64,000 nt of DNA from Gemmobacter aquarius (GCF_003060865.1 NZ_CP028919.1:124001-188000), one strand, 5' to 3'; shown: positions 41,391-51,192, numbered from the stretch's first letter. Numbers and translations are program-made. Notes: generated by a model from the sequence alone, not told the origin.

Positions 41391-43274
41391 CTAAAGGATA
41401 AAGTCTCCGGCCGTTAGCAAGGTGACGCCTTGGACATGGATCTGCATGTCGGCGCGGCCGTTCCCGTCGACATCGACCGAAACGACTGCATCGCCCTTGA
41501 CCACCTGATACCAGATAGCAAAGGACGCAGGTTTGGTACCGCTGAAGGCGAGCGACTGGTCATCTGCGAGAAGCGTATTCCCGTCGATCTGGTGCAGGTC
41601 GATCACATCGGTGCCCGATCTGAAATTGAAGATCATGTCGCGGCTTTTGCCGGTGGAGCTGTCCGCAGGGCCAAGGAAGACGAAACTGTCAGCGTTGTCG
41701 TCAAGCCCGCCATAGAGCATATCCTTGCCCGCACCGCCAATAAAGGTATCGGCGCCAGTTCCGCCCGAGAGCGTATCGTTCCCGCCATTTCCTGTCAGGA
41801 TGTTCGAAGAACTGTCGCCGGTGAAACGGTCATTGCCGCTGCCACCCGTCAGATTTTCCACCCCTGTGATCGTGTCGGTCCCGTAACCGGTGTATTGGCC
41901 GGAGGCGGTACGAAGGTCGATGGTGGCGCCTGCGGTTCCGGTAACGATGACTGTGTCGTTTCCAGTCCCACCCGACATCACGTCATTTCCGGTGCTTACG
42001 GCCAAGCTATCGTCACCATCTCCCCCTAGCAGGACATCGTTACCAGTGCCGCCGTCAAGCTGATCATTTCCCGCGCCCCCGTCGAGCGTGTCGACACCGC
42101 CATTGCCCTTGAAACGATCATCGCCAGCCTGTCCAACAAAGTGGTTGGCAAAGTCATTGCCGACAAAGGAATTCGCGCCTGCTCCACCGGACAGGTTTTC
42201 GATGTTCGTGATCGTATTGACACCATACCCGGTGGTCTGTGCCGTCAATACGCGCAGGTCGACGCTCGCGCCGGTCGCGCCTGCAAAGCTCAGCCAATCG
42301 GTTCCGTTGCCGCCATCGAGAATGCTATCGCCTAGGCTGGCGAACAGCATATCGTTGCCTTCGCCGCCATACACACGGTCATGGCCCCCGCCGCCGTCCA
42401 GCGTGTCGTTGCCGCTATTCCCGTTCAGCGTCTCGTTTGCGATCGTGCCGGTCAGAAAGTTGTCACCGCCGTCGCCGGTCAGGAGAGAGGGGTCGGCAAC
42501 CGGCGCGGGGGTGACGATGCCGGTGTCGGACGCAACATATTCCGAACCATATTCGTTCGGGCGGATGTCGAAGCCGTCAAGATTGCCGACAATGGGCGTG
42601 CCGTTGTAATTCCAGCTTCCTGCCCAGCTTTCCTGACCGGGCGAAACGGACCAGAGATCGACAAAACTTTTCTGCGGGCCGATTTGCCAGACGCCGCCCG
42701 GCATGTTCTGCGGTCCGTATTCCCCGACGACGTTGCCGTCGACATAGAACGTGGCGCCGCTGGTGGTGACGCTGACTTCGTAGGTGTGTTTGCCCTGCGA
42801 TGCGTCAAAACCAAGGTCGACGATGACGGGACGGCCTATCGCCTGATCCAGCGAGATGTGCTGGCCCGACGCGTTCTCCATGTGGATGTTGAGCTGGACT
42901 TTGGTCGTGTCCTTGCCCACGAACTCAAAATCGAATTCCACCCACGGCTGGGTCTGATAGTTGGCCTTATAAGTGAACAGGCCGAAAACGGCACCGTCCT
43001 GCATCTTTGGGGCCTGTGCGACCCAAGTCCAAGTGCCTGTCGTGGCCACTTCGTTCGATTGAATCTCGCCTCCGCTATAGGGGCGGGTCGATCCCGCAGG
43101 AGCAGCGCCAAGCGTCAGGTTCACGGACCCATCGGCGGCGCGGTTCACGTTATCGGAAGACCAATTCATATTGCCGGTCTGACCTGCTGCCCAGGTAGAA
43201 ACCAACCAACTGTCCGCCGTCGAGGTTTGACCCGAAACATAGGTCCTGATTTGCGAGTCGTATACGATAGCCAC
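41391..43274 (-). CDS. Secreted GH16 glycanase with RTX calcium-binding repeats (ExsH-like)
   Basis: 627 residues from a GTG start (AAGGAAA upstream). Residues ~15-245 form a GH16 domain with the catalytic motif EFDFEFVG (E-x-D-x-E). The rest holds many RTX nonapeptides (GGEGNDMLF, GGAGNDQLDGG, GGTGNDVLLGGDGDD) and a C-terminal signal-like end (VTLLTAGDFIL). There is no N-terminal signal peptide, so type I secretion is expected, as for Sinorhizobium ExsH, which trims succinoglycan. It is convergent with the PRC-barrel gene. It probably shortens the polysaccharide made by this locus. Confidence 0.88.
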   Translation of the reverse strand: MAIVYDSQIRTYVSGQTSTADSWLVSTWAAGQTGNMNWSSDNVNRAADGSVNLTLGAAPAGSTRPYSGGEIQSNEVATTGTWTWVAQAPKMQDGAVFGLFTYKANYQTQPWVEFDFEFVGKDTTKVQLNIHMENASGQHISLDQAIGRPVIVDLGFDASQGKHTYEVSVTTSGATFYVDGNVVGEYGPQNMPGGVWQIGPQKSFVDLWSVSPGQESWAGSWNYNGTPIVGNLDGFDIRPNEYGSEYVASDTGIVTPAPVADPSLLTGDGGDNFLTGTIANETLNGNSGNDTLDGGGGHDRVYGGEGNDMLFASLGDSILDGGNGTDWLSFAGATGASVDLRVLTAQTTGYGVNTITNIENLSGGAGANSFVGNDFANHFVGQAGDDRFKGNGGVDTLDGGAGNDQLDGGTGNDVLLGGDGDDSLAVSTGNDVMSGGTGNDTVIVTGTAGATIDLRTASGQYTGYGTDTITGVENLTGGSGNDRFTGDSSSNILTGNGGNDTLSGGTGADTFIGGAGKDMLYGGLDDNADSFVFLGPADSSTGKSRDMIFNFRSGTDVIDLHQIDGNTLLADDQSLAFSGTKPASFAIWYQVVKGDAVVSVDVDGNGRADMQIHVQGVTLLTAGDFIL

Positions 43275-43548
43275 GGTATTTCCTTCCACTTGGCATGCAG
43301 AAGCCTGTCGCCCTGAAGGCGGGGATGACTGCGTGGTTTCGGGGCGCGGCCGTTGCCGCCATTCTCCCGAAGGTTGTAGTTTAGCGTCCCCGCCCCCTGC
43401 TATCGGGCGAAGGGTGGGGAAAACGCGGCATAGGGATGATGTATGGGCGGCAAAGGCCATACCGGAACGATCAGCCACCGGTTTGTAGGCATTTTCCTGC
43501 CATCGGGCAGGGACGAAAAAACGTGCGTTTCGGCTGGCTTGGCTTAGT
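43275..43548. other. Upstream region of the RTX GH16 gene
   Basis: 274 bases between the GH16 start and the end of the frameshifted glycosyltransferase. I see no gene, terminator or EcfG-type promoter; the AAGGAAA ribosome site lies at its edge. Confidence 0.4.
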
Positions 43549-44675
43549 TTAGGCGCTTCGCTTGACCCAATACAGCCGGCCCGTCGCAGCCCTTGCGATG
43601 ATCTTCGCCCAATCGCCGCGGGCGAGTGTCGCGGCATCGCCTATCCGGCCAAGGCGCAGCATGCGTGCTGCCGTTGCGCAACGCATTCGGGCGATTTCCG
43701 ACGGATCGCAGCGAAATGAGATCAACCTTTGCGGGTTCAACGCAAAGGCGATGAAAGCGCAATCGGACGAGACGAGTTCGTAGGGGCGGTAGCCGGCAAG
43801 CTCGGTCAGTTTGGCGGCTACGGCAGGCACAAGCCATGCCGCTTCGGCATCGGTAAGCCGGAGTGCCCGGCACAGGGGACCGAGACTTTCCGGCAGGGTC
43901 AGCGCGGTGGTCAAAAGCGCGGAAACCTCGGGTGACAGAGGTATGTCGGCTTCGCGTCTGCGCTGACGACGTGCCGATATTGCAGCAATTTGCGAGCAGA
44001 TCGCCATGCGGCGCCCGTTCTGGATCGATGCGCTGGAAATCGAACCACTGTGCATACGGTAAGAGCCAACGATTGCGGGCAGATTTTCAAGCGTTCCGAT
44101 CGCCGAAAGCCGCCAGTAAAGGTCGCTGTCTTCAGATACTGGAAAAGCCCGAAACAGTCCCACGCGCTCAAGTGCGCTGCGACGGAACATCGTAAAGGGC
44201 TGGCTGAGTGCGGGTTCATGGGCAGGCAGCCAATCCGGGTTCGAGGTCGGGTGTTCGGGGGAGTGTGCAGGCGCCCGGTGTCGCGCCCTTCGCCTGTGAT
44301 CTCATGGTAAAAACCCGACAGGGCGACGAGGTCTGGTTGTTCGGCCATGCGGATAAGCTGCAGGCGGTGCCGTTCGGGATGGGAAAGGTCGTCGGCGTCG
44401 AGCCGGGCGACGAAAGGCGCCGACCCGGCGGCGATACCTGCGTTCATCGCCCTCGATATGCCGAAGTTGCGTTGGCGGATCAGGGTGACTCGGCTATCGG
44501 CGTTGGCGAGGTCTTGCACGGTTGCGGCGGTTGCGTCGGTGCTTCCGTCATCGACCACGATGACGCGCAGGTTGCGGGCGCTTTGCGCGAGGCAACTTAT
44601 AACCGAAGCCGTGATCGTGGTCGCAGCGTTATAGGCCGGTATGACGACATCTACGGCCGGAAGATCGATGGTCAT
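43549..44675 (-). pseudogene. Glycosyltransferase family 2, frameshifted
   Basis: The first frame from 44675 gives a GT2 start: VDVVIPAYNAATTITASVISCL, VIVVDDGSTDATAATV, FVARLDADDLSHPERHRLQL (the DAD metal motif). The next frame continues DWLPAHEPALSQPFTMFRRSALERVGLFRAFPVSEDSDLYWRL to 43549. One missing base near 44245 (a short C run) separates them; restoring it gives a ~375-residue GT2. The start overlaps the preceding short glycosyltransferase by four bases. Whether the lesion is real is not decidable here. Confidence 0.8.
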
Positions 44676-45127
44676 CTTTCCACCAATTCAGGGTCGATCA
44701 CGGAACGTTCCAGTGGAAGCACGCCCTTTTGGCACAGGTTCGCCTCAATGCGGTCGCGCATCAGCTTTTCCAGAAGGTAAAGCTGCACGGCAGGGTCAAG
44801 CGTGCGTGCGGCATGTGCCAGAGCCACATCGGCCGCAAAATCCCTGAGCACGTCTGTGGGTATGGCGGAGTCGGTTGCGTCGCATGCGGGGATGGTCGTG
44901 TAGCCCGCGACGGGGTCTTTCACCGTGTTGGTTGGCGAAAGTTTCATCGCGATCCGGTGTCGAAAGCCCAGCGTTCCGGCCCCGGTCAACCCGCACAGCA
45001 GCCAGACATCGTGGCCCCGTGCGATCAGGCTTTTCATCGTTTCGTCGGTGTTTGCCTGAAGGCCGCCTGCGATTTGGAGCAGATGTGGGTGCGCCGTGGC
45101 AAAAAGGATACGCAGCGGTCGGGTCAT
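44672..45127 (-). CDS. Short protein with GT-B-like N-terminal half, probably truncated
   Basis: 151 residues. RILFATAHPHLLQIAGGLQANTDETMKSLIARGHDVWLLCGL is the opening strand-helix unit of GT4-type glycosyltransferases. The protein is less than half the usual ~350 residues and lacks the C-terminal nucleotide-sugar domain. Its end (LYLLEKLMRDRIEANLCQKGVLPLERSV) is not recognisable. An internal in-frame deletion that kept the C-terminus is possible. It overlaps the GT2 gene by ATGA. Confidence 0.5.
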   Translation of the reverse strand: MTRPLRILFATAHPHLLQIAGGLQANTDETMKSLIARGHDVWLLCGLTGAGTLGFRHRIAMKLSPTNTVKDPVAGYTTIPACDATDSAIPTDVLRDFAADVALAHAARTLDPAVQLYLLEKLMRDRIEANLCQKGVLPLERSVIDPELVER

Positions 45128-45223
45128 GGGTGTCTCGCTTGTCCGGAGCCAAGTAAACCACGGGGCGGTACGCTTGTTCCATGCAGGGGGCTCCTGGTCC
45201 CGGCGGCACGCTGCGCTGGAGGT

Positions 45224-46244
45224 TCATGGCAACGAATCTCGAAGCCGGGGCCAGTCGATCAGTTTTGCGCTGCCAGCTGCCGTCAGGTGCATCGTGTCGG
45301 AAAGCAGCAGGTTTCGGTTTTCGACGAAAGCGCAAGTAGGGGGCCGGCTCTGCAAGGTTGTACAGGCGGGTGATGGCCAAAAGGGGCTGGTGCCAGAGAT
45401 AGGTGCTATAGGAGATCAGCCCGAGGAAGGTCAGAGGGCGCAGGGAAAGCAGTCTGGCGGCCGGGGTGCCGGTCACCGCGTAGCGCAGCACGAACGCGCT
45501 ACCAAGCACGGGAAGCAATGCATAGCGGCCGGGGAATGGTGTGCCTGCATCGAACAATGCGACTGGCGTGACGATCATCGCAATGCCTGCAATCCCGAGC
45601 AGCGAATTGCGACGCGGCGAGGGCATGAACGCAATGATCGCACCGACAAGCAATTCCCACGCACGGGCGGGAAGCAGGTAAAAGGCGGCATGATTGGCTG
45701 CGGCCCAGTCTGCCGCTACGAAGCTGACAAGGGCAGACAGCGCCAGTGCCGGCAAGAGCAGGCGCGGTTTCGCGTACCAGAACAGCCACAGGGCGACCGG
45801 GTAGAGCAGGTAGAACTGTTCTTCGAGCGCGAGGCTCCAGGTGTGAAGGAACGGCTGCAATCCGGCATCGGGCGCGAAGTAACTGTTGTCACGGATCAGG
45901 TAGAGAAAATTGGTCGAGAAGGTCAGGACCGAAAGCACATCTGCAGAGTGTTCCTCCAGCGCGCCGGTAGACATCCATCCCCAAGCGAAGGGCAGGGTGA
46001 CGAACATCATCGCAAAAAGCGCAGGCAAAATGCGGCGGGCGCGACGTATGTAGAACTGACGCAGCGAAAGCCGGTTCTGCGACAGGTCAGACACACGAAT
46101 CAGCGTGATCAGGTAGCCCGATACGACGAAGAAAACATCCACACCGATAAATCCGCCCGAAAACCCCGGCGCACCTGCGTGGAACAAAACCACCGGGACG
46201 ACCGCAACCGCACGCAGCCCGTCAATTTCGGGCCGATGATGCAT
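45224..46244 (-). pseudogene. OafA-type acyltransferase with most of its SGNH domain deleted
   Basis: The membrane acyltransferase-3 domain is intact: HHRPEIDGLRAVAVVPVVLFHAGAPGFSGGFIGVDVFFVVSGYLIT, RRARRILPALF, HTWSLALEEQFYLLYP and FLGLISYSTYLWHQPLLAITR. After about residue 300 the frame turns to low-quality sequence. Another frame ends at 45224 as NLLLSDTMHLTAAGSAKLIDWPRLRD, which matches the end of the fused SGNH hydrolase domain (D-x-x-H motif). Both ends of a ~650-residue OafA protein remain, with the middle lost. It would have O-acetylated the polysaccharide. Start shares one base with the oxidoreductase stop. Confidence 0.7.
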
Positions 46245-47578
46245 CAGCTCACGGGTTGCAGCGATCGGACCGGCGCCGGGACCGTCGGGAAGACTTGCGC
46301 CTGACGGTCACGCAGCATGTCGACAAGGCGGCCGGGCGGGCGTTCGACATCGGCATAGGTCAGGATCTGGTCCTGCGGGATTGCACGCTTCAGCCTGCAG
46401 CCCACCGCTACTCCGATCGGAAGCAGGTTCTGGTGGGTTGTCATGGCGGCGGTTTCAGTCAGCCCGTAAACATCGAAGCCGCCCAGTCCGCCGATCGTGT
46501 CGCCTGCGGCCAGATCGCGCTTGGCAGTGGCGACCACTTCCACCAGCGGGCCTGCTATGGGCGCACAGGCGGCGTCGTTGAACAGGATGGCGCGGGCGAT
46601 CGTGTTGGGGACCTCGAAATGGCACAGGTGGTAGGGCGTGTAGAAGCAGTAAAGCGGGCCTGACCCCAATTTGTAGAGGTCGAGATAATGGCGCTGGACC
46701 GGATCGTCGGTGGTGCCCAGCACAAAGACGCCGGGGCCGGGTGAGGCGCCGGTGATGTAATCGACGATGCCGGGGCCCTGCAGCAATAATTCCGGATCGA
46801 AAAGCTTGGCCGCTTCGGTGATCGGGGTACCTGCCTCGACGGTGTAGCCCAGCATGCCGCGACGGGCGATGGTCATGCCGGTCGCATTCGCGACGATGGC
46901 CTGTTCGAACGAGATCTTGGTGCCATCGGCGAAGCTGGTAACCATTTCGGGCTTTTGGCCCCAGCGGCGTGCAAATTCTGCCTGCGTCGCAGGGGTGCGG
47001 TAGGGGTCGTGCAATCCTTTGATATTGCCGCACAAGACGGGGCGCAGGCCGATGCCGCGCACGAAGCGCCACAAGTTCATCTCGACCCCCGGCTGGTCAC
47101 CGTCGACGTTGGTGAAGACGACGCCCGCCGCATCGGCCATGCGCTTCAGGATCGGGCCGACGGTACCGTCAAGTTCGGCATTCATCAGCACGACATGTTT
47201 GCCGTGTTCGATGGCGGAAAGGACGGGGGGCAGCGAGTCTTCGATAGCCCCGGTCACGTCGAGTACTAGGTCGATCCCGTCGGCAGAGGCGAGGAGAACC
47301 GGATCGTCGGTAATGGCGATGTCGCCCGAGGCAAGAACGCGGCGCAGTGAAAGCGGGCTGTCACACAGTCGGAAGGGCGCATTTTCCGCGCGCAGCAGAT
47401 CGACGGCATGTTGCGGGGTGCGGTTCGAGATGCCGACGATGCGGATGCTCTCGGAATGGACCGTAAGCAGTTGGTGCAAGACACCCTTGGCCATGAAACC
47501 CGCGCCAATCATTGCAATGCGAATGGGAACCTTTCTGTCCGCTGCGAGTCGTTGCAAGGCGTTGTCGATCAGGATCAT
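46244..47578 (-). CDS. NAD(P)-dependent oxidoreductase with C-terminal SAF domain
   Basis: 444 residues. Rossmann motif IRIAMIGAGFMAKGVLHQL, homoserine-dehydrogenase-like middle (DGIDLVLDVTGAIEDSLPPVLSAIEHGKHVVLMNAELDGTVGPIL, FTNVDGDQPGVEMNLWRFV) and a SAF-like end (AKRDLAAGDTIGGLGGFDVYGL, LPIGVAVGCRLKRAI). This protein type accompanies nucleotide-sugar cassettes headed by rfbF. Its product is not established to my knowledge; reduction or decarboxylation of a keto-sugar is a guess. It is divergent from the RmlC-like epimerase across 82 bases. Confidence 0.75.
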   Translation of the reverse strand: MILIDNALQRLAADRKVPIRIAMIGAGFMAKGVLHQLLTVHSESIRIVGISNRTPQHAVDLLRAENAPFRLCDSPLSLRRVLASGDIAITDDPVLLASADGIDLVLDVTGAIEDSLPPVLSAIEHGKHVVLMNAELDGTVGPILKRMADAAGVVFTNVDGDQPGVEMNLWRFVRGIGLRPVLCGNIKGLHDPYRTPATQAEFARRWGQKPEMVTSFADGTKISFEQAIVANATGMTIARRGMLGYTVEAGTPITEAAKLFDPELLLQGPGIVDYITGASPGPGVFVLGTTDDPVQRHYLDLYKLGSGPLYCFYTPYHLCHFEVPNTIARAILFNDAACAPIAGPLVEVVATAKRDLAAGDTIGGLGGFDVYGLTETAAMTTHQNLLPIGVAVGCRLKRAIPQDQILTYADVERPPGRLVDMLRDRQAQVFPTVPAPVRSLQPVS

Positions 47579-47660
47579 GGTTCAATTCCTTATGGCTTTG
47601 AAATTCGATTGGCCGGTCAGGGTCTCAACGTGTGATGCAACGCTTGCGAGGCCTGAAAAG

Positions 47661-48191
47661 ATGCGTTTCGAGACAACTTCCCTGACCGATGCCCTGATTA
47701 TCCATCCGGTCTTGCATCAGGACGAGCGGGGAAGTTTTTCCCGCGTGTTCTGTGCCGAGACCTTCCGCGCGCATGGTTTGCGCGATGTGTTCCCGCAGAC
47801 GAACCATTCGACCAACCTGACGCGGGGGACGCTGCGCGGCATGCATTTCCAGAACGCCCCCAATGCAGAGGTAAAGCTGGTCCGGGCCGTGCATGGAGCG
47901 ATTTTCGATGTCATCATCGACCTGCGACCCGACAGTCCGAGTTTGGGGAAGTGGCAGGGATTCGAATTGTCCGATACCAACCGGCACATCCTTTACGTGC
48001 CCGAAGGCTTTGCCCACGGGTTCCAGACGCTGACGGATGGGGCCGAGGTGACGTATCAGGTATCGCATCCTTATGTTCCGGGCGCAGAAGGGGGGGTGCG
48101 TTGGGATGATCCGGCATTCGCCATTGACTGGCCATTGCCGGTCTCCGTGATCTCGGCCAAAGACCGCGAATGGCCGTTCTGGCAAGGTTAG
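47661..48191 (+). CDS. RmlC-like NDP-4-keto-sugar 3,5-epimerase
   Basis: 176 residues. Cupin epimerase motifs: VLHQDERGSFSRVFCAETF, QTNHSTNLTRGTLRGMHFQ (conserved His), FDVIIDLRPDSPSLGKW, and LYVPEGFAHGFQTL. Typical RmlC is ~180 residues. No RmlA, RmlB or RmlD is present, so the substrate is probably a CDP- rather than dTDP-sugar, since rfbF is next door. The ATG at 47661 has only a weak ribosome site. It is convergent with the epimerase/dehydratase. Confidence 0.88.
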   Translation: MRFETTSLTDALIIHPVLHQDERGSFSRVFCAETFRAHGLRDVFPQTNHSTNLTRGTLRGMHFQNAPNAEVKLVRAVHGAIFDVIIDLRPDSPSLGKWQGFELSDTNRHILYVPEGFAHGFQTLTDGAEVTYQVSHPYVPGAEGGVRWDDPAFAIDWPLPVSVISAKDREWPFWQG

Positions 48192-48198
48192 AGACACA

Positions 48199-49254
48199 TC
48201 ACGCGGCAGGTGCGGCCTCGGTCCAGAAAAGGCTTTGATCGACCTGTCCGGTGTCTTGCAGGTAGCGAAGTTCCTTGAGCCGCGTAAACGGGTCGGACAG
48301 GAATTCGGTGCCGGTCAGGTTGATGCGCGAAAACAGCGCGGCGAGTTCCTGCGCGCCACGCTGTGCATCCCATGTGCATTCGAAGTCGGGCATATGGCGG
48401 CGGATCTTGGCGAAGGAAACGCGGTAGGATCGCGTGTCGCCACCGTCGCTACCGAAGGTGATCTTTGCTTTCGGAAAGGCTCGCCCGACGATCTCGGCAA
48501 TTTCGCGGATGCGGTAATTGCCATCGTCGCGCCCCACGTTGAATGCCTCGCCTGCGATGGCCGCTGGATCGGCGCGGAGGGCACTGACGATCGCGGCCGA
48601 GATGTCGCGCACATGGACGATTGGCCGCCATGGCATGCCGTCCGAGGTCATGCGGATCTCGCCGGTGCAGTGGGCAAGGCCACACAGGTTGTTCAGGACG
48701 ATGTCGAAGCGCTGGCGCGGGCTGGCCCCATAGGCGGTGGCATTGCGCAGGAAAACCGGGGTGAAGCTGTCGTCGGTCAGGGCTTTCACATCCTGTTCGA
48801 CAAGTATCTTGCAGCGGGCATAGGCAGTCTGCGGTGCCGTGGCGGACTCTTCGGTGCGCCATGTATCGTCGCCCGCCCCGTAGATCGAGCAAGACGAGGC
48901 ATAGACGAAGCGCGGAACGCCTGCGGTCTTCGCCTTTTCGGCCAGTGCGACCGAGCCACGATGATTGACCGCAAGCGTAAGGTCGGGATCGTTTTCCCCG
49001 AGCGGGTCGTTCGACAATTCGGCCAGATGCACCACGGCATCGAACCCGCACAGGTCGTTGACGGTGATGTTGCGGTGATCGCGTGTCAGGATCATCGGGC
49101 GAGGCTTTCCGTCGGAATAGAGCCAGCCGCGCCGGTAGAAACCGGTGTCGAGCCCGATGACGGTATAGCCTTGCTCCATGAGTATCGGGCAAAGGACGGC
49201 CCCGATGTAACCATCGGCTCCGGTGACGAGGATGCGCCCCAATGTTCTGGTCAT
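48199..49254 (-). CDS. NAD-dependent nucleotide-sugar epimerase/dehydratase
   Basis: 351 residues from the ATG at 49254, which overlaps the rfbF stop. Extended SDR: GRILVTGADGYIGAVLCPIL, VVHLAELSNDP, YASSCSIYGAGD and the catalytic TAYARCKILVEQ (Tyr-x3-Lys). C-terminal FNVGRDDGNYRIREIAEIV is typical of the family. It is the only dehydratase/epimerase candidate in the cassette and so may act on CDP-glucose made by RfbF. Confidence 0.85.
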   Translation of the reverse strand: MTRTLGRILVTGADGYIGAVLCPILMEQGYTVIGLDTGFYRRGWLYSDGKPRPMILTRDHRNITVNDLCGFDAVVHLAELSNDPLGENDPDLTLAVNHRGSVALAEKAKTAGVPRFVYASSCSIYGAGDDTWRTEESATAPQTAYARCKILVEQDVKALTDDSFTPVFLRNATAYGASPRQRFDIVLNNLCGLAHCTGEIRMTSDGMPWRPIVHVRDISAAIVSALRADPAAIAGEAFNVGRDDGNYRIREIAEIVGRAFPKAKITFGSDGGDTRSYRVSFAKIRRHMPDFECTWDAQRGAQELAALFSRINLTGTEFLSDPFTRLKELRYLQDTGQVDQSLFWTEAAPAA

Positions 49255-50027
49255 GCCCAAAGCCTCCACGGGGCGGTGCCCGTTTGCCACAGGTCTTGCA
49301 GCACATGCTTGTCGCGCAGGGTGTCCATATTCTGCCAGAAGCCATCGTGCCGGTAGACGGACAACTGGTCGTCCTGCACCAGCCCGCGCAGGGGTTCTTC
49401 CTCGAACATGATGTCGTCACCGCTGATGCGGTTTAGCACGGTGGGTTCCAGCACAAAAAAGCCGCCGTTGATGACCGGACCATCGAGGATGCTCTTTTCG
49501 CGGAAACTCGAAACGCGGTTTCCCGACGGTGCCAGATTGAGCGCGCCGAAACGGCCCGGTTGCTGGACGGCAGTTACGGTGGCTTCGGTGCCCTGTTCGT
49601 TATGAAAGGTTATGGCCGCGCGGATGTCGATGTTGGCGACGCCGTCGCCATAGGTCATGCAAAACGTCTCGTCCCCGAGATATTGACCGACCCGTTTCAG
49701 GCGGCCTCCGGTCATCGTGTCTTGCCCGGTGTCGACAAGAGTGACTTGCCACGGTTCTGAGACGCGTCGGTTCAGGGTGATGGAGTTCTGCGACAGGTCG
49801 ACCGTCAGGTCAGCATTGGTCAGCGCATATTCGGTAAAGTAGCGCTTGATCATATGGCCTTTATATCCGCAGCAGACCACGAATTCGGTGATTCCGCTGG
49901 CTTCGTAGATCTTCATGATGTGCCACAGGATCGGACGGTTGCCGATCTCGACCAGTGGTTTGGGGATGGTACCGGTCTCTTCGGACAGGCGTGTGCCGTA
50001 GCCACCGGCAAGGATGACTGCTTTCAT
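49251..50027 (-). CDS. rfbF: Glucose-1-phosphate cytidylyltransferase
   Basis: 258 residues. Makes CDP-glucose from CTP and glucose-1-phosphate. Signature KAVILAGGYGTRLSEETGTIPKPLVEIGNRPILWHIMKIY, FVVCCGYKGHMIKRYF, MTYGDGVANIDI and the late YRHDGFWQNMDTLRDKHVL are specific to RfbF. It is the entry enzyme for CDP-deoxy or branched sugars. It lies four bases before, and overlaps, the frameshifted glycosyltransferase gene; all are probably in one operon. Confidence 0.95.
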   Translation of the reverse strand: MKAVILAGGYGTRLSEETGTIPKPLVEIGNRPILWHIMKIYEASGITEFVVCCGYKGHMIKRYFTEYALTNADLTVDLSQNSITLNRRVSEPWQVTLVDTGQDTMTGGRLKRVGQYLGDETFCMTYGDGVANIDIRAAITFHNEQGTEATVTAVQQPGRFGALNLAPSGNRVSSFREKSILDGPVINGGFFVLEPTVLNRISGDDIMFEEEPLRGLVQDDQLSVYRHDGFWQNMDTLRDKHVLQDLWQTGTAPWRLWA

Positions 50028-51192
50028 CTCAATCCTCTTTCAAGTTTCAATCCGTGACGGGCGGGTATGAAGTCGATGCCGCGTGACAGGTCGGAGAGTG
50101 TGGTCAGACGCTGGATGTGTGCTGGTGTCGGGGCGAGGCCGAGCGTCGTAAGAATCTGCAACCAGCGATGCGCCCAATCATGACGCCGCAGGCTTTGTGT
50201 GACATTGGCGTGTCGGGCGCGGAACACGCGCAACGGATCGCGGTCCAGCGCCGAAAGCAGGGCGCGGGGGTCATCGGTAAGGGGGATGACGGCATCGGGC
50301 CAATCGAAGGCGGCATCGAATTCGGGGCAATCGGGGCGCGATCCAAGAATGACGGCCCCGCCTGCGGCCCCTTCGAAATAGCGGGTGGAAAGGGCGTTGT
50401 CTTGGCTGGTGCCATCCTTCCATTTCTGGCGCCATGCCATGGGCGCCCAGACGAGGAAGTACTTGCTGCGCTTGATCATCTCGGCGTTCTGGCGCCGCAC
50501 GCCCGCCCAATCGTCGGTCCAACTCTTTTTCCAGATTTCGTGATGGTAAAACAGGCCCATCGCCGTCGCGGCCTTCTGGAGTTGACTGTGCTGGACCGGA
50601 TCGGAGCGGCCAATGCAAAGCAGGTCGATCGAACGGGCCGGGCGCGGGTGGGACGGGGCAGCACGCAGGCAATCGGTCGCGGTGTTGAGCTGGCTCACCG
50701 GAGCGCCGATGCGCGCTTGGAGTTTTCCGACGCATGATCCGTTCAGAACGAACACATGGTCGAATTTCGAGAGCACGCGCATTTCGCGTGGATACTCGTC
50801 AAATGTCGACGTCCAGCTTTCCAGAACGAAGATTATCGCGGTTCCGGCACGGTCGCGCCAGCCCTCGATCTGCTCTATCTCCTGCACTTCTTCCAGAAAC
50901 TGGCAGACATAGAACAGCATGTCGTAGGTCTCGGTCAGTCTGGTCTTCTTGAGCAACGGCTCGTAGCCGCCGACGACATGCTCGCGGATGCTGCGTTTGG
51001 TACGAAGGCGAAGTTCGCGAAGCAAAGTTGATGTGCGGGGCTCGGAATTAGCGACGCTGCCGCGACCTTGGGGGTAAGCACAGTGGCGGTCTCGATCTGG
51101 CGAAGAACTTCGAAAAACTCGAAGGGAACGCCGTTCCACGGCCTTCTGTCAGCGTTGCATGTAGATACGAGAAGACAACGGCGATCCTGCAC
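50024..51192 (-). pseudogene. GT-B glycosyltransferase (Glyco_trans_1_2 type), frameshifted
   Basis: The start frame (GTG 51192, AGGGGG upstream) reads CLLVSTCNADRRPWNGVPFEFFEVLRQIETATVLTPKVAA. The next frame carries LLRELRLRTKRSIREHVVGGYEPLLKKTRLTETYDMLFYVCQFLEE to the end, including ALSTRYFEGAAGGAVILGSRPDCPEFDAAFDWPDAVIPL, the donor-binding region of group-1 transferases. Adding one G to the four-G run at 51037-51040 joins them. It ends overlapping the rfbF start by four bases. Confidence 0.75.

Noticed and set aside
44796..45223. C-terminal 140 residues of the acyltransferase frame
   Set aside because: Arg/His/Pro-rich sequence typical of a wrong frame; it overlaps the GT-like gene. The real C-terminal end is in another frame, ending at 45224.
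47019..47660. N-terminal extension of the RmlC-like epimerase
   Set aside because: It runs antisense to the SAF-domain oxidoreductase; the cupin domain starts at ATG 47661.
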